From NCBI RefSeq assembly GCF_005502935.1, contig NZ_SCMP01000003.1, positions 124,001 through 188,000 of the forward strand: a DNA stretch of 64,000 nt, written 5' to 3'. The notes under the pieces are model-generated. The model did no database searches and was not told where the DNA came from. It saw nothing but the letters and a program-made list of their open reading frames with translations. A program made the position numbers and the translations under genes. Positions 21,301 to 31,778 of the stretch are shown here, piece after piece (the first letter of the stretch is position 1; each line of letters begins with the position of its first letter). This DNA is from Pseudomonas sp. 2FG. Its GTDB lineage: Bacteria; Pseudomonadota; Gammaproteobacteria; Pseudomonadales; Pseudomonadaceae.

Positions 21301-21322
21301 AAGCCCGGCAATTGCCGGGCTT
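21301..21322. terminator. Bidirectional terminator between maf and sppA
   Basis: A perfect 22-bp palindrome (AAGCCCGGCAA and its complement) flanked by A and T residues on both sides, between convergent genes. Confidence 0.85.
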
Positions 21323-21342
21323 CTATTTGAGCCGAAGCGGAT

Positions 21343-22329
21343 CTAGCGCAAGGCCGGCCCCTGAAACCCCGCCCACATTGCCAATTGCTCGGCAACGCTA
21401 GCGCCAAACTTCTTCGCAAAGCGATCGAACGGCGTTTCCTGCACGGTGTAATCGACCAACTCCTTCTCGCCAATCACATCCCGCGCCACCGAACTGGTAT
21501 TGCCCAGCGCATCGATCAGGCCCAGTTTTAGCGCCTGCTCACCCGACCAAATCAAGCCCGAGAACAGCTCAGGATGATCGGCATCCTTCAAGCGCTCACC
21601 GCGACCCTGCTTGACGCTGGCGATGAACTGACGATGGGTGGTGTCCAGCACGCCCTGCCAGAAACGCGTTTCCTCATCCTTTTGCGGCTGGAACGGATCC
21701 AGAAAAGCCTTGTGCTCGCCCGAGGTGTAGACCCGACGGTCCACGCCCAACTTCTCCATCACACCGACAAAGCCAAAGCTGGCCGCCGTCACACCGATAG
21801 ACCCCACCAAACTGGCCTTATCCGCATAGATCGCATCTGCCGCACTGGCAATATAATAAGCACCAGACGCACCAAGATCGGTGATCACCGCATACAGCTT
21901 GATATCCGGATGCTCTGCACGCAGCCGACGAATTTCATCGTAGATATAACCCGACTGGACAGGGCTGCCGCCGGGGCTGTTGATTCGCAGAATCACACCC
22001 TTGGTCTTCGAATCATCGAAGGCCGCACGCAGGCTACCGACGACATTGTCGGCACTGGCAGACTCCCGATCCGCAATCATCCCGCGTACTTCGATCAGCG
22101 CCGTATGGTTGGCACTGCGCGCGGCACTCTTGGACAGGTTCAGCGCCGGAGAAAACAACGCGATCGCGCCAAACAGATAGATAAAGGTCAGCGCCTTGAA
22201 GAAAATCCCCCAGCGCCGCGCACGGCGCTGCTCTTGCACACCGGCGAGCAGGGTCTTCTCCAACAGCTGCCAACTCTTGTCGTCACCATTACTGGCAGCC
22301 GACGCATTCCATTCATCCGACATATTCAC
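21343..22329 (-). CDS. sppA: Signal peptide peptidase, S49 (SppA) family
   Basis: A 328-residue short-form SppA that degrades signal peptides left in the membrane. One transmembrane helix lies near residues 42-62 (FFKALTFIYLFGAIALFSPA). The serine nucleophile is in TDLGASGAYYIASAADAIYA, and NSPGGSPVQSG and SIGVTAASFGF are further S49 signatures. It overlaps the HAD phosphatase gene by 17 bases and is the third gene after rluC. Confidence 0.9.
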   Translation of the reverse strand: MNMSDEWNASAASNGDDKSWQLLEKTLLAGVQEQRRARRWGIFFKALTFIYLFGAIALFSPALNLSKSAARSANHTALIEVRGMIADRESASADNVVGSLRAAFDDSKTKGVILRINSPGGSPVQSGYIYDEIRRLRAEHPDIKLYAVITDLGASGAYYIASAADAIYADKASLVGSIGVTAASFGFVGVMEKLGVDRRVYTSGEHKAFLDPFQPQKDEETRFWQGVLDTTHRQFIASVKQGRGERLKDADHPELFSGLIWSGEQALKLGLIDALGNTSSVARDVIGEKELVDYTVQETPFDRFAKKFGASVAEQLAMWAGFQGPALR

Positions 22330-23008
22330 TCACCCCAGGTAATGGCTCACTCGCGCGCAATTCAAGCCAGGCGCGCAACTCGGTAAACTGTTCAATCGCC
22401 AAGCGCGGCCCGTAGGCGCGCAGCATATCCAGTGGCTGCGCACCATAGCCGACCGCAACCGAGTCGATGCCAGCCCGGCGCGCCATCTCCAGATCGAATG
22501 ACGAATCACCGACCATCAGCGCCCGCTCTGGCGCAACCTGACAATGCGCAAGAATCTCCTGCAGCATCAGCGGATCGGGCTTGCTCGCTGTTTCGTCGGC
22601 ACAGCGGGTGACATCGAAATAATCCAACCAACCCTGCCCCGCCAGCACCCGCTGCAAGCCGTGCCGCCCCTTGCCGGTCGCCACAGCCAAGCGATAGCCC
22701 GCAGCCCGGAACTGCGCAAGCGATTCAGCCACACCCGCAAACAGTGCCGACGGTTCAGTTTCCAGCGCCAGGTAATGCTCACTGTAGAGCCGACAGAAGC
22801 GTTCGACATGCACAGGCTCAACGAGCTCTGGATAGAGCGAACCCACAGCCTCGGGCAGGCCGAGACCGATAATGCCTTTAATCGGCTCATCATCCAGCGC
22901 CGGCAGCTCGCATTCCGCCGCCGCCGAACGCATGGCCGCGACAATACGCCCAATGGAATCGACCAGCGTGCCATCCCAATCGAAGATCAGCAGCTGATAA
23001 TCAGGCAC
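22313..23008 (-). CDS. HAD-superfamily phosphatase (phosphoglycolate phosphatase-like)
   Basis: A 231-residue HAD hydrolase. Motif I is [11 protein letters not shown] with the nucleophile and general-acid aspartates, motif II the threonine in [11 protein letters not shown], motif III the lysine in [10 protein letters not shown] and motif [17 protein letters not shown]. The helical cap resembles phosphoglycolate phosphatases, but the substrate is not known. It overlaps rluC by 8 bases and sppA by 17, so all three are one transcript, as in P. aeruginosa. Confidence 0.88.
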   Translation of the reverse strand: MPDYQLLIFDWDGTLVDSIGRIVAAMRSAAAECELPALDDEPIKGIIGLGLPEAVGSLYPELVEPVHVERFCRLYSEHYLALETEPSALFAGVAESLAQFRAAGYRLAVATGKGRHGLQRVLAGQGWLDYFDVTRCADETASKPDPLMLQEILAHCQVAPERALMVGDSSFDLEMARRAGIDSVAVGYGAQPLDMLRAYGPRLAIEQFTELRAWLELRASEPLPGVSEYVG

Positions 23009-23954
23009 TCAGCCGCTCCAACGTCTTGAGCCACATCTCATCGACCGGAGCCTCCAGCTTCAACACCCCACCCTCAGGCAAGGGCACGGTCAACTCATAG
23101 GCATGCAGAAACAGGCGCTTGCCGCCCAGCTCGCGAATCTCGCGGGAGAACTCATCGTCACCATACTTGGAGTCACCGGCGATGCAATGGCCGGCATGCT
23201 TGGCATGTACACGAATCTGGTGGGTGCGCCCGGTAACCGGCTTGGCCTCGACCAAGGTAGCGAACTCGCCAAAGCGGCGCAGCACGCGAAACAGCGTCAT
23301 GGCCTCCTTGCCCTCTTCGCTAACCTCAACCATGCGCTCGCCGGAGCGCAGATTGCTCTTCTGCAACGGCGCCCGCACTTGCTTCTTGGCGGTCGCCCAA
23401 TGGCCACGCACCAAGGCCATGTAACGCTTGTCCACACCATCCTTGCGCAAGGCTTCGTGCAGATGGCGCAGCATGCTGCGCTTCTTGGCGATCATCAGCA
23501 GGCCCGAGGTATCGCGATCCAGGCGATGCACCAACTCCAGATCCTTGGCATCCGGACGCAACTGACGAAAGGCCTCGATCACCCCGTAATTCAGGCCACT
23601 ACCACCATGCACGGCAATCCCGGCCGGCTTATTAAGGACGATCAGCGCCTTATCTTCATAGACAATCGCCGCCTCAAGACGCTCAAGCAGCCCTTGCGCC
23701 AAAGGCACAGGCTCATCGCGCTCAGCAAGGCGCAAAGGCGGAACACGCACGATATCCCCCGCCTGGAGCTTGTACTCAGGCTTGATCCGTCCTTTATTCA
23801 CGCGAACTTCGCCTTTACGCAAAATCCGGTAAATCAAAGTCTTGGGCACACCCTTGAGACGGGTGCGGAGGAAGTTATCGATTCGTTGGCCGGCAAGTTC
23901 CGGTTCAACCTCGAGCAGCTGGACGCCGGAGGTCGGAGAGGCAGATTCTGTCAT
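23001..23954 (-). CDS. rluC: 23S rRNA pseudouridine synthase RluC
   Basis: A 317-residue RluA-family synthase that in E. coli makes pseudouridines 955, 2504 and 2580 of 23S rRNA. An S4 RNA-binding domain occupies residues about 18-80 ([31 protein letters not shown]). The catalytic aspartate lies in [16 protein letters not shown]. It is divergent from rne over a 560-base gap, the standard arrangement in gammaproteobacteria. Confidence 0.95.
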   Translation of the reverse strand: MTESASPTSGVQLLEVEPELAGQRIDNFLRTRLKGVPKTLIYRILRKGEVRVNKGRIKPEYKLQAGDIVRVPPLRLAERDEPVPLAQGLLERLEAAIVYEDKALIVLNKPAGIAVHGGSGLNYGVIEAFRQLRPDAKDLELVHRLDRDTSGLLMIAKKRSMLRHLHEALRKDGVDKRYMALVRGHWATAKKQVRAPLQKSNLRSGERMVEVSEEGKEAMTLFRVLRRFGEFATLVEAKPVTGRTHQIRVHAKHAGHCIAGDSKYGDDEFSREIRELGGKRLFLHAYELTVPLPEGGVLKLEAPVDEMWLKTLERLSA

Positions 23955-23982
23955 CTGTCAATCATAACAATTTTTTATTGAA

Positions 23983-24011
23983 TTGAAGCACTTAATCATT
24001 GCTGCTATAGT
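23983..24011 (+). promoter_or_regulatory. Sigma-70 promoter for rne
   Basis: TTGAAG (23983-23988), a 17-base spacer and TATAGT (24006-24011). It predicts a start near 24018 and a leader of about 500 bases. Confidence 0.65.
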
Positions 24012-24516
24012 CCCGAGCGCCGCCAAAAGCGGCCCGGTTTGCGGATGATCGCTAAAACTGCCATCCCCAACCGATTGCAACTACATTCAGGACGTAAGGC
24101 CGTCCGACGGGACTTTCGCCGCAAAAGGCCGCGAATAACTCGGAAATAAAGCCTTGAGCCATGACGCGTCATCTGCCACTGGGGCGATGACGGTAAATGC
24201 CAACCCGCTGCAGATTCTGCGAGCGGCACCCGATTTTCAGCGATACGTGTAGGGTGGAGATGCACAACCGTCGGACTGCGTAGCTTTATTGAAGACGCTT
24301 TATCTCGTCCGCTACCGATGGTTGATTCCTCCTCCTGACTGAGTGCTTCTGTCACCACAGCAAGCAGGAGACGTCCGTCGCGACCCCGGCCCTATTGGCC
24401 GACGTCGCTAGACATGGGAACGACTTACAACCGTTTCTGACGCGCACCTGACACCGACCCTGAGAGTCGTGTGTGCCGAACGCCGTTTCCGGCAGCCCGG
24501 AAACCGACGGTACTAC
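24012..24516 (+). promoter_or_regulatory. Long 5' leader of rne mRNA
   Basis: About 500 bases without a plausible gene between the promoter and the rne start. A perfect 8-bp hairpin (GTTTCCGG, loop CAGC, CCGGAAAC; 24485-24504) ends 12 bases before the ATG, and no purine-rich ribosome site lies between. In enterics the rne leader folds into hairpins that let RNase E cut its own mRNA; a similar autoregulatory role is inferred here, not shown. The open frames on either strand lack codon bias and ribosome sites. Confidence 0.6.
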
Positions 24517-27500
24517 ATGAAAAGAATGCTGATTAACGCAACTCAACCCGAAGAGTTGCGTGTCGCCCTGGTAGATGGCCAAAAACTCTACGATCTGGAC
24601 ATCGAATCGGGTGCACGCGAGCAGAAAAAGGCCAACATCTATAAAGGCCGCATCACTCGCATCGAACCCAGCCTCGAAGCCGCCTTCGTTGATTTCGGCT
24701 CCGAGCGCCACGGCTTCCTGCCCCTCAAAGAAATCTCCCGCGAATATTTCAAGAAAGCCCCTGAAGGCCGCGTCAACATCAAAGATGTGTTGAGCGAAGG
24801 TCAGGAAGTTATCGTTCAGGTCGAAAAAGAAGAACGTGGCAATAAGGGCGCAGCCCTGACCACCTTCATCAGCCTGGCCGGTCGTTACCTGGTGCTGATG
24901 CCGAACAACCCGCGCGCCGGCGGCATCTCCCGCCGTATCGAAGGCGAAGAGCGCAACGAACTGCGCGAAGCCTTGAACGGCCTGGTCGCCCCCAGCGACA
25001 TGGGCCTGATCGTGCGCACGGCCGGCCTTGGCCGCAGCAGCGAAGAAATGCAGTGGGACCTCGATTACCTGCTGCAACTCTGGACCGCCATCAAGGAAGC
25101 GTCCCTCGACCGTTCCGCGCCGTTCCTGATCTACCAGGAAAGCAACGTCATCATCCGTGCCATCCGCGACTACCTGCGCCAGGACATCGGCGAAGTATTG
25201 GTCGACAGCGTCGAAGCCCAGGAAGAAGCCCTGAGCTTCATCCGTCAGGTGATGCCGCAGTACGCCAGCAAGATCAAGCTGTATGAAGACAGCGTGCCGC
25301 TGTTCAACCGCTTCCAGATCGAAAGCCAGATCGAAACCGCCTTCCAGCGCGAAGTGAAACTGCCGTCCGGCGGCTCCATCGTGATCGACCCAACCGAGGC
25401 CCTGGTGTCCATCGACATCAACTCGGCGCGTGCGACCAAAGGCAGCGACATCGAAGAAACCGCACTGCAGACCAACCTGGAAGCGGCTGAAGAAATCGCC
25501 CGCCAGCTGCGTCTGCGTGATATCGGCGGCCTGATCGTGATCGACTTCATCGACATGACACCGGCCAAGAACCAGCGCGCCGTGGAAGAGAAAGTCCGCG
25601 AAAGCCTGGAAGCCGACCGTGCCCGCGTCCAGGTCGGGCGCATCTCGCGCTTCGGCCTGCTGGAAATGTCCCGCCAACGCCTGCGCCCATCGCTGGCCGA
25701 AGGCAGCGGCATCGTCTGCCCGCGTTGCAACGGCCAGGGCATCATCCGCGACGTCGAGTCGCTGTCGCTGGCGATCCTGCGCCTGATCGAAGAAGAAGCC
25801 CTGAAGGATCGCACTGCCGAAGTGCGCGCCCAGGTGCCGATCCCGGTCGCAGCTTTCCTGCTCAACGAGAAACGCAACTCGATCACCAAGATCGAACTGC
25901 GCACCCGTGCCCGTATCGTCATCCTGCCGAACGATCACCTGGAAACGCCGCACTTCGAAGTGCAGCGCATCCGTGACGACAGCCCGGAAGCCCAGACCTC
26001 GCAGTCCAGCTACGAGATGGCGGCTGCCGAAGTCGAAGAAGCTCAGCCGGTTAGCGCCACCCGCACCCTGGTCCGTCAGGAAGCCGCGCTCAAGACTGCC
26101 CCACAGCGCCCTGCTCCGACCCCGGCCGCCCCAGCAGCCGAGCCGCAGCCAGTAGCCGAGCCGAGCCTGTTCAAGGGCCTGGTGAAGTCGCTGGTCAGCT
26201 TGTTCGCTGGCAAGAAAGAAGAAAAGCCGGTCGTTATCGAGAAGAAGCCCGCCGCCGAACGCCAGCAGCGTAGCGACGAGCGCCGTAGCGGTCGCCAACA
26301 GACCCGCAACCGTGGTGGTCGTCGCGACGAAGAACGCAAACCGCGCGAAGAACGCGCGCCACGTGAAGAGCGTGCCACTCGCGAACCGCGTGAAGAACGT
26401 CAACCACGTGAAGTTCGTGAACCTCGTGAGCCGCGCGAAGACAGCCAACAGCCCCGTGAAGAGCGTCAGCCTCGCGCCCCCCGCGAAGAGCGCAAACCCC
26501 GCGAGCCGCGTGAAGAGCGCAAGCCCCGTGAAGAGCGCCAACCGCGCGAACTGCGTGAGCCGCTAGACGCCCAAGGCCAGGAAAGCCCAAGCGAGGAGCC
26601 TGCCGAGCGTAAGCCGCGTGAAGAGCGTCAGCCCCGTGCACCGCGTGAAGAGCGTCAACCACGCGTAGCTGCCGAGCAAGCCGTGAGCGAAGAAGAACTG
26701 CTGCCGAACGAAGAGCAGCTGCAGGACGAAGATCAAGACGGCGCCGAAGGCGATCGTCCACGTCGCCGTTCGCGTGGCCAGCGTCGTCGCAGCAACCGTC
26801 GTGAGCGTCAACGTGATGCCAACGGCAACCTCATCGAAGGTAGCGAAGAGAATGCCGAAGAAGGCAACGCTGCCGTAGCGGCCACCACTGCGGTCGCCAG
26901 CAGCCTGGTCAGCGAGGCTGTTGAAGCCAGCGCAGCCAGTGAAGCCGTTAGCGAGCCCGTTGTTGCCACGACTGAACCTACTGTTGAAGTCGAAGCCGCC
27001 GTACCTGCTGAAACCTTCGAGGCAGCGGTCGCCGAAGCCAAACCCGTAGAAGCTGCCGCTGTCGCGGATAGCCCTGCGGAGTCGGCTGTTGAGGTTGCCG
27101 CACCGACCGCGGTCGAAACTGCACCCGCTGTAGCCGAAGAAGCTGCGCCTGAGCCGACCGTGGCTCCAGTGACTGAAGTAGCGGAAGTCGTTGAAGTGAC
27201 TGTTGAGGCTCCAGCCGCACCAGTCAGCACCAGCGGCCGCGCACCGAACGACCCACGCGAAGTGCGTCGTCGCCAGCGCGAAGCTGAACGCCTGGCCAAG
27301 GAAGCCGAAGCCGAGCAAGCAGCCGCAGCGCAAGCAGTGGTTACTGCCGAACCCGCCGCGGATGTCGCCCAAGCAGCTGCTGAGGTCGAGCATCAAGCCG
27401 AATCTGCTCAGCCCGCCGAAGAAGTAGCCGAAAGCGCTCCTCAGCAGCCAGCTGAAGTCGCTGCCGAGCAGAACGCCGAAGCGAGCAGCGAAACAGAGCC

Positions 27501-27552
27501 ACACGTAGAAGCGCCGAAAGAAACAGAAGACGAGTCCAAACCACTCGTGTAA
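24517..27552 (+). CDS. rne: Ribonuclease E
   Basis: A 1011-residue endoribonuclease and degradosome scaffold. The N-terminal half has the S1 RNA-binding domain (residues about 35-125), the 5'-sensor, the DNase I-like domain with [15 protein letters not shown] (metal aspartates) and the zinc link CPRCNGQG (Cys 401 and 404). The C-terminal half is disordered: an AR2-like arginine-rich stretch with repeated PREER units at about 604-718, [18 protein letters not shown], then an Ala/Glu/Val-rich tail. The start ATG 24517 ([16 protein letters not shown]) is the family start. Confidence 0.97.
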   Translation: MKRMLINATQPEELRVALVDGQKLYDLDIESGAREQKKANIYKGRITRIEPSLEAAFVDFGSERHGFLPLKEISREYFKKAPEGRVNIKDVLSEGQEVIVQVEKEERGNKGAALTTFISLAGRYLVLMPNNPRAGGISRRIEGEERNELREALNGLVAPSDMGLIVRTAGLGRSSEEMQWDLDYLLQLWTAIKEASLDRSAPFLIYQESNVIIRAIRDYLRQDIGEVLVDSVEAQEEALSFIRQVMPQYASKIKLYEDSVPLFNRFQIESQIETAFQREVKLPSGGSIVIDPTEALVSIDINSARATKGSDIEETALQTNLEAAEEIARQLRLRDIGGLIVIDFIDMTPAKNQRAVEEKVRESLEADRARVQVGRISRFGLLEMSRQRLRPSLAEGSGIVCPRCNGQGIIRDVESLSLAILRLIEEEALKDRTAEVRAQVPIPVAAFLLNEKRNSITKIELRTRARIVILPNDHLETPHFEVQRIRDDSPEAQTSQSSYEMAAAEVEEAQPVSATRTLVRQEAALKTAPQRPAPTPAAPAAEPQPVAEPSLFKGLVKSLVSLFAGKKEEKPVVIEKKPAAERQQRSDERRSGRQQTRNRGGRRDEERKPREERAPREERATREPREERQPREVREPREPREDSQQPREERQPRAPREERKPREPREERKPREERQPRELREPLDAQGQESPSEEPAERKPREERQPRAPREERQPRVAAEQAVSEEELLPNEEQLQDEDQDGAEGDRPRRRSRGQRRRSNRRERQRDANGNLIEGSEENAEEGNAAVAATTAVASSLVSEAVEASAASEAVSEPVVATTEPTVEVEAAVPAETFEAAVAEAKPVEAAAVADSPAESAVEVAAPTAVETAPAVAEEAAPEPTVAPVTEVAEVVEVTVEAPAAPVSTSGRAPNDPREVRRRQREAERLAKEAEAEQAAAAQAVVTAEPAADVAQAAAEVEHQAESAQPAEEVAESAPQQPAEVAAEQNAEASSETEPHVEAPKETEDESKPLV

Positions 27553-27568
27553 CGTTTCGATCAGCACT

Positions 27569-27598
27569 AAAAAGGGGATGCCTAGGCATCCCCTTTTT
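27569..27598. terminator. Intrinsic terminator after rne
   Basis: A 14-bp perfect stem AAAAAGGGGATGCC / GGCATCCCCTTTTT with a 2-base centre. Confidence 0.92.
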
Positions 27599-27768
27599 AT
27601 TGTCTGCGCCTTACTGAATCGCCACGCAGCCCACGCGGCAAGCGCTAACCGCGCCCGCGAATAAGCCGTACGCAAGCTGAAACACGAGCAATGGGATAAG
27701 CCAAAGAGATTAGCAGCAGTACAAAGCCCACTCAGCGATCAACCCAGGACGAATTGATCGACTCGCGA

Positions 27769-28788
27769 TCAAAGCACGTTAGGTTCGATTTCCAGGCTGA
27801 CGCCATAGCGAGCCAACACATCCGCCTGAATGCGCTGCGCCAGTCCAAGCAACTGCTGACCTGTGGCCCCGCCATAGTTGACCAGCACCAAGGCCTGCAA
27901 GCGATGCACACCAGCATCGCCCTCACGAAAACCCTTCCAGCCAGCACGCTCGATCAACCAGCCAGCCGCCAGTTTTACCTGGCCATCGGCCTGCGGAAAG
28001 GCCACCAAGCCCGCCTGCTCAGCACGCAAACGCTCGGCCAACTCAGGAGCAACCAGGGGGTTCTTGAAGAAACTGCCGGCATTCCCCAGCTCGGCCGGAT
28101 CCGGCAGTTTTTCACTGCGTATGGCGCAGATAGCCTGGCTGACATCCGTCGCGGTCGGCGCGCTAATGCCCTGCTCCGCCAGGCGCTGACGCACCGGGCC
28201 ATAGTCCAGATGCAGTTCGCTCGCGCGACTCAGGGCAAAACGCACCCGCAGGATCAGCCAGCGCCCGGCTTCACGCTTGAACAGGCTGTCGCGATAGGCG
28301 AAGGCACACTCCAGCAGCGAGAACTCTCGCAGCTCTCCCGTCTGGCGATCCAGTGCAGTCAGGCCAGCAAAGACATCTTTCAGCTCGACGCCATAGGCAC
28401 CGATATTCTGCATCGGCGCGGCACCGACGGTGCCCGGGATCAGGCTGAGGTTCTCCAGCCCAACCAGCCCCTGCTGCAGGCTCCACAGCACGAAAGGATG
28501 CCAGGGCTCACCCGCCTCGGCCTCGACTATTACCCGCTGTCTGTCCTCGCCGAGGATGCGGATGCCGCGACTGGCCATGCGCAACACCAAAGCCTCGACA
28601 TCGCGAGTCAGCAGCAGATTACTGCCACCACCGATCACCAACAGCGGCAATTCACGCTGGGCAGCCGCGAGCAACGCCGCGCGCACGCCCTGCTCGTCAT
28701 GCGCATCGGCAAACAGCTGAGCGCGCACATCGACACCGAAGGTATTGAAGGCCCTGAGAGACACCCACTCCTGCAATTGCAGACTCAT
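27769..28788 (-). CDS. murB: UDP-N-acetylenolpyruvoylglucosamine reductase
   Basis: A 339-residue type I MurB that reduces UDP-GlcNAc-enolpyruvate to UDP-MurNAc with FAD and NADPH. It has NTFGVDVRAQLFADAHDEQG, the FAD-binding GGGSNLLLTRDVEALVLRM, IPGTVGAAPMQNIGAYGVELKDVF and the proton-donor serine in GNAGSFFKNPLV. It overlaps the phosphatase gene by 4 bases (ATGA) at the end of the lpxK-ycaR-kdsB-ptp-murB run. Confidence 0.97.
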   Translation of the reverse strand: MSLQLQEWVSLRAFNTFGVDVRAQLFADAHDEQGVRAALLAAAQRELPLLVIGGGSNLLLTRDVEALVLRMASRGIRILGEDRQRVIVEAEAGEPWHPFVLWSLQQGLVGLENLSLIPGTVGAAPMQNIGAYGVELKDVFAGLTALDRQTGELREFSLLECAFAYRDSLFKREAGRWLILRVRFALSRASELHLDYGPVRQRLAEQGISAPTATDVSQAICAIRSEKLPDPAELGNAGSFFKNPLVAPELAERLRAEQAGLVAFPQADGQVKLAAGWLIERAGWKGFREGDAGVHRLQALVLVNYGGATGQQLLGLAQRIQADVLARYGVSLEIEPNVL

Positions 28789-29249
28789 AGGCGCCCCTTC
28801 ACTTCATCGAGCAGCGCATCGCTAGCCTGCTCAATCAAATCCAGCACCTGCTCGAAGCCATCTTCGCCACCGTAATAGGGGTCCGGCACTTCATCCAAAG
28901 CCAACTGGTAACGACGCAGGAACAGATCCAGCTCGGCCTTGGCACTAGCCGGCCGCATGGCTTTGAGGTGCTGCAGGTTGCTTTGATCCATGGCCAGGAT
29001 CAGATCGAAAGCCTGGAAGTCCGTCGTGCTGACTTGCCGCCCACGCAATTGCGCAAGGTCATAGCCACGCAACTGGGCGGCGCGGCGGGTACGTGTATCC
29101 GCCGCCTTACCAACGTGCCAGTCGCCGGTACCCGCCGAATCCACTTCAACCCGAGCTTCCAGCCCCGCCTCCCGCAGCTTGTGGCGGAACACCCCTTCGG
29201 CGGTCGGCGAGCGACAGATATTGCCCAGGCAGACAAACAGAACGCGCAT
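28785..29249 (-). CDS. Low-molecular-weight protein tyrosine phosphatase
   Basis: A 154-residue phosphatase with the P-loop VCLGNICRSP (Cys-x5-Arg) near the N-terminus and the general-acid aspartate in VPDPYYGGEDGFEQ. The start is ATG 29249, overlapping the kdsB stop; the TTG codon just upstream is not needed. Its place inside a cell-wall and LPS gene run, between kdsB and murB, is conserved in pseudomonads, but its target is unknown. Confidence 0.92.
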   Translation of the reverse strand: MRVLFVCLGNICRSPTAEGVFRHKLREAGLEARVEVDSAGTGDWHVGKAADTRTRRAAQLRGYDLAQLRGRQVSTTDFQAFDLILAMDQSNLQHLKAMRPASAKAELDLFLRRYQLALDEVPDPYYGGEDGFEQVLDLIEQASDALLDEVKGRL

Positions 29250-30013
29250 CAAGCCCCCAACAGGCGCCGTACGCGCTCAAGATCTTGCGGCGTATCGACC
29301 CCCGTCGGCGGCGCCTCCAAGGCATCCGCGACATGGATACGCACGCCATGCCAGAGCGCCCGCAGCTGCTCCAGGCACTCGGTATCTTCCAGCCAGCACG
29401 GGCCCCAGGCCACGAAGTCATGGAGAAATTGCGCACGGTAGGCGTAGATGCCGATATGCCGACGGTACGGCACATTCGCCGGCAACTGCTCGCGGCTGAC
29501 GGCAAAGGCATCACGCGCCCACGGCAACGGCGCACGACTAAAGGTCAACGCCAGACCCTTCAGGTCAGTCGCCACCTTCACCACATTCGGATTAAACAGC
29601 GCGGCAACGTCCTCGATCGGCTCTGCCAGAGTGGCGATCGCCGCCTCGGGATGGGCCGCCAGATTGGCCGCGACCTGATCGATAATCGCAGGCGGAATCA
29701 GCGGCTCGTCACCTTGCACATTGACCACGATCGCATCGCCGGCCAACCCGAGCTGGCTCGCCACCTCGGCTAAACGATCGGTGCCCGAGTTGTGATCCTC
29801 ACGAGTCAGCAACACCTCGGCGCCAAAGCCGCGACAGACCTCGACGATGCGCGCATCGTCAGTGGCGATCAGCACACGCTGGGCGCTGCTTTTCCGAGCC
29901 TGCTCCCAAACGTGCTGAACCATGGGCTTGCCGGCAATCTCCTGCAGCGGTTTGCCAGGCAGGCGGCTGGAAGCGAAGCGTGCGGGAATAACAACGGTAA
30001 AAGCGCTGCTCAT
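29249..30013 (-). CDS. kdsB: CMP-KDO synthetase
   Basis: A 254-residue 3-deoxy-manno-octulosonate cytidylyltransferase that activates KDO for lipid A glycosylation. It has the nucleotide loop [16 protein letters not shown], the metal-binding [11 protein letters not shown] and [13 protein letters not shown]. It follows the Trm112-like gene with no gap and overlaps the phosphatase start. Confidence 0.97.
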   Translation of the reverse strand: MSSAFTVVIPARFASSRLPGKPLQEIAGKPMVQHVWEQARKSSAQRVLIATDDARIVEVCRGFGAEVLLTREDHNSGTDRLAEVASQLGLAGDAIVVNVQGDEPLIPPAIIDQVAANLAAHPEAAIATLAEPIEDVAALFNPNVVKVATDLKGLALTFSRAPLPWARDAFAVSREQLPANVPYRRHIGIYAYRAQFLHDFVAWGPCWLEDTECLEQLRALWHGVRIHVADALEAPPTGVDTPQDLERVRRLLGA

Positions 30014-30199
30014 TTACTTGTCCAGACGCTCGTCGACATTGAGGCTGCGCGCTTCGTTTTCCAGCATCACCGGAATCCCATCGCGCACGGGAAAGGCCAG
30101 CGCATCGGCCTTGCAGATCAGCTCGGATTTATCGTCGGCAAGCTTGAGCGGGCCCTTGCACAGTGGGCAGGCGAGGATATCGAGTAGTTTCGGGTCCAT
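30014..30199 (-). CDS. Trm112-family small protein (YcaR-like)
   Basis: A 61-residue protein of the Trm112/UPF0434 family: [20 protein letters not shown], with a CxxC pair and a third cysteine in [21 protein letters not shown]. Family members bind zinc or support methyltransferases in other organisms, but the bacterial role is open. It lies between lpxK (95-base gap) and kdsB (no gap), the same order as ycaR in E. coli. Confidence 0.93.
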   Translation of the reverse strand: MDPKLLDILACPLCKGPLKLADDKSELICKADALAFPVRDGIPVMLENEARSLNVDERLDK

Positions 30200-30294
30200 G
30201 GGGGAATCCTTGAAAGCGGTTTAACTGCTTAGCTGTTGCACAGAGACGGACGGCGCCTGGTAATCCTGCGCTCGCGGCGCATTCAACAGCCTTA

Positions 30295-31296
30295 TCAATG
30301 ACCAGGTAGCAAGCGAGCCAGTTGCGCATCGAACCAGGCCAAGAACGCTGGCGAAGGCACGGCATCCACGGCCAGATACCACCAATCGGCGGCGGCGAAG
30401 GCGCGGCATTTCACCGCGTCCTTCTCGGTCATCACGACAGGTTGCGGCGGACTGAAATTCAGCTGTTCGACGCCAAACTGCGCATGATCGGCAAAGGCAT
30501 GCGCAATCGGCCGCCAGTGTAACGCCTCGAGCGTATTGAAGAAACGCTGCGGGTTGCCGATGCCGGCGACCGCGTGCAGTGCCTGCCCGGCCGGGAAATG
30601 CGTGAGTGGGTAGCGCTCACCGCTGACTAGATTAACCAGTGCCGTCGGTTGCAGTTGAAAGGCGTAGCCGCCGTGAACATCCGCCGGCGCGCCGTTATAC
30701 AGCAGCGCGTCCACGCTCTGCAGACGCTCGATCGGCTCGCGCAAGGGCCCGGCCGGCAAGCAGCGACGATTGCCGAGGCCGCGCGCGGCATCGATCAGCA
30801 CCAACTCAAGATCACGCGCCAGCCGGTAATGCTGGAGTCCATCGTCACAGAGGATCAGGTCCAGCGACTCGGCTTCGAGCAGGGCGCGCACCGCCCGCGA
30901 ACGATCCGGATCGATCATCAAGGGCACACCGCTGCGCTGGACGATCAGCAAAGGTTCATCGCCCGCCTCGCTGGCATTTTGCTCGGCACGGACTCGCCAG
31001 GGCAACTGCGCAGGCTTCGCGCCGTAGCCGCGACTGACCACGCCGACCTTGAGGCCACGGGCGCGGCAGTGCTCGATCAAGCAGAGAATCAGCGGGGTTT
31101 TGCCGGTACCGCCAACGGTGATATTACCCACCACCACGACCGGCACCGGCGCTTGGTAAATCTCACCCTCGCCGGCTAGGAACTGGCTGCGTTTGCGCCG
31201 CACCACCGCGCGGTAGAGCCATTCCAGCGGCCGTAGCAGGCTCAGCGCCGGATGGCCGCGATACCAGGCGTCAAGCAGGCGCTCGGAGATTGCCAT
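30295..31296 (-). CDS. lpxK: Tetraacyldisaccharide 4'-kinase
   Basis: A 333-residue inner-membrane-associated kinase that phosphorylates the lipid A precursor at the 4' position. The P-loop is [17 protein letters not shown], followed by [24 protein letters not shown] (metal and catalytic aspartates) and [11 protein letters not shown] short hydrophobic N-terminal helix anchors it. It lies 41 bases after exbD in the exbB-exbD-lpxK arrangement typical of pseudomonads. Confidence 0.97.
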   Translation of the reverse strand: MAISERLLDAWYRGHPALSLLRPLEWLYRAVVRRKRSQFLAGEGEIYQAPVPVVVVGNITVGGTGKTPLILCLIEHCRARGLKVGVVSRGYGAKPAQLPWRVRAEQNASEAGDEPLLIVQRSGVPLMIDPDRSRAVRALLEAESLDLILCDDGLQHYRLARDLELVLIDAARGLGNRRCLPAGPLREPIERLQSVDALLYNGAPADVHGGYAFQLQPTALVNLVSGERYPLTHFPAGQALHAVAGIGNPQRFFNTLEALHWRPIAHAFADHAQFGVEQLNFSPPQPVVMTEKDAVKCRAFAAADWWYLAVDAVPSPAFLAWFDAQLARLLPGH

Positions 31297-31337
31297 TAGA
31301 ACCGGCTCATCGAAGACCGACCATTAAAGAGCCGCCA

Positions 31338-31778
31338 TCAGGGCGCCGCCTGCGCCTCGACGGTGGTGATGCGCAAATGGCTGAAGCCGAGCTTGCCGGC
31401 CGCATCCATCGCCGTGATCACGGCCTGATGGGTGCTTTTGCCGTCGGCGCTGATGGTCAGCGGCAAGCTGTTGTCACCCTCCGACTCCTTCTGCAAAGCC
31501 GACATCAGGGTGTTCAGATCGCTCTTCAACAGCGCCTGGCCATTCAGCGTATAGCTGCCGTCGACACCGATGGCCACCTCCAACTGCTTCAGCTCACTCG
31601 GTTGCGGCGCTGTACCGCTGACGGCTTCGGGCAGCTCGATTTTCAGCTGGGTGGGTCGGCTGAAACTGGTGGTCACCACAAAGAACAGCAGCAACACGAA
31701 GATCACGTCGATCAACGAGGTCAGATTGAGAAAGACCTCATCGCGGGCCGCACCGCCCGCTCTCCGGCGGAATTTCAC
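31338..31778 (-). CDS. exbD: ExbD/TolR-family proton channel subunit
   Basis: A 146-residue protein with one transmembrane helix (LTSLIDVIFVLLLFFVVTTSF, residues about 19-40) holding the membrane aspartate of LIDVIFVLL that carries protons, and a periplasmic domain. It pairs with the ExbB/TolQ-type gene, overlapping it by ATGA. There is no tonB or tolA here. The pair just upstream of lpxK is the second, uncharacterised exb-type set found in pseudomonads. Confidence 0.88.
   Translation of the reverse strand: MKFRRRAGGAARDEVFLNLTSLIDVIFVLLLFFVVTTSFSRPTQLKIELPEAVSGTAPQPSELKQLEVAIGVDGSYTLNGQALLKSDLNTLMSALQKESEGDNSLPLTISADGKSTHQAVITAMDAAGKLGFSHLRITTVEAQAAP

Noticed and set aside
24352..26541. 729-codon open frame antisense to rne (rich in Phe, Leu, Thr)
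   Set aside because: It mirrors rne codon by codon, is a product of high G+C third positions, and has a low-complexity FTRLA-type content and no ribosome site or family match.
26329..26670. Repeats in rne as a CRISPR-like array
   Set aside because: They are in-frame coding repeats with variable spacing and no constant spacer length.
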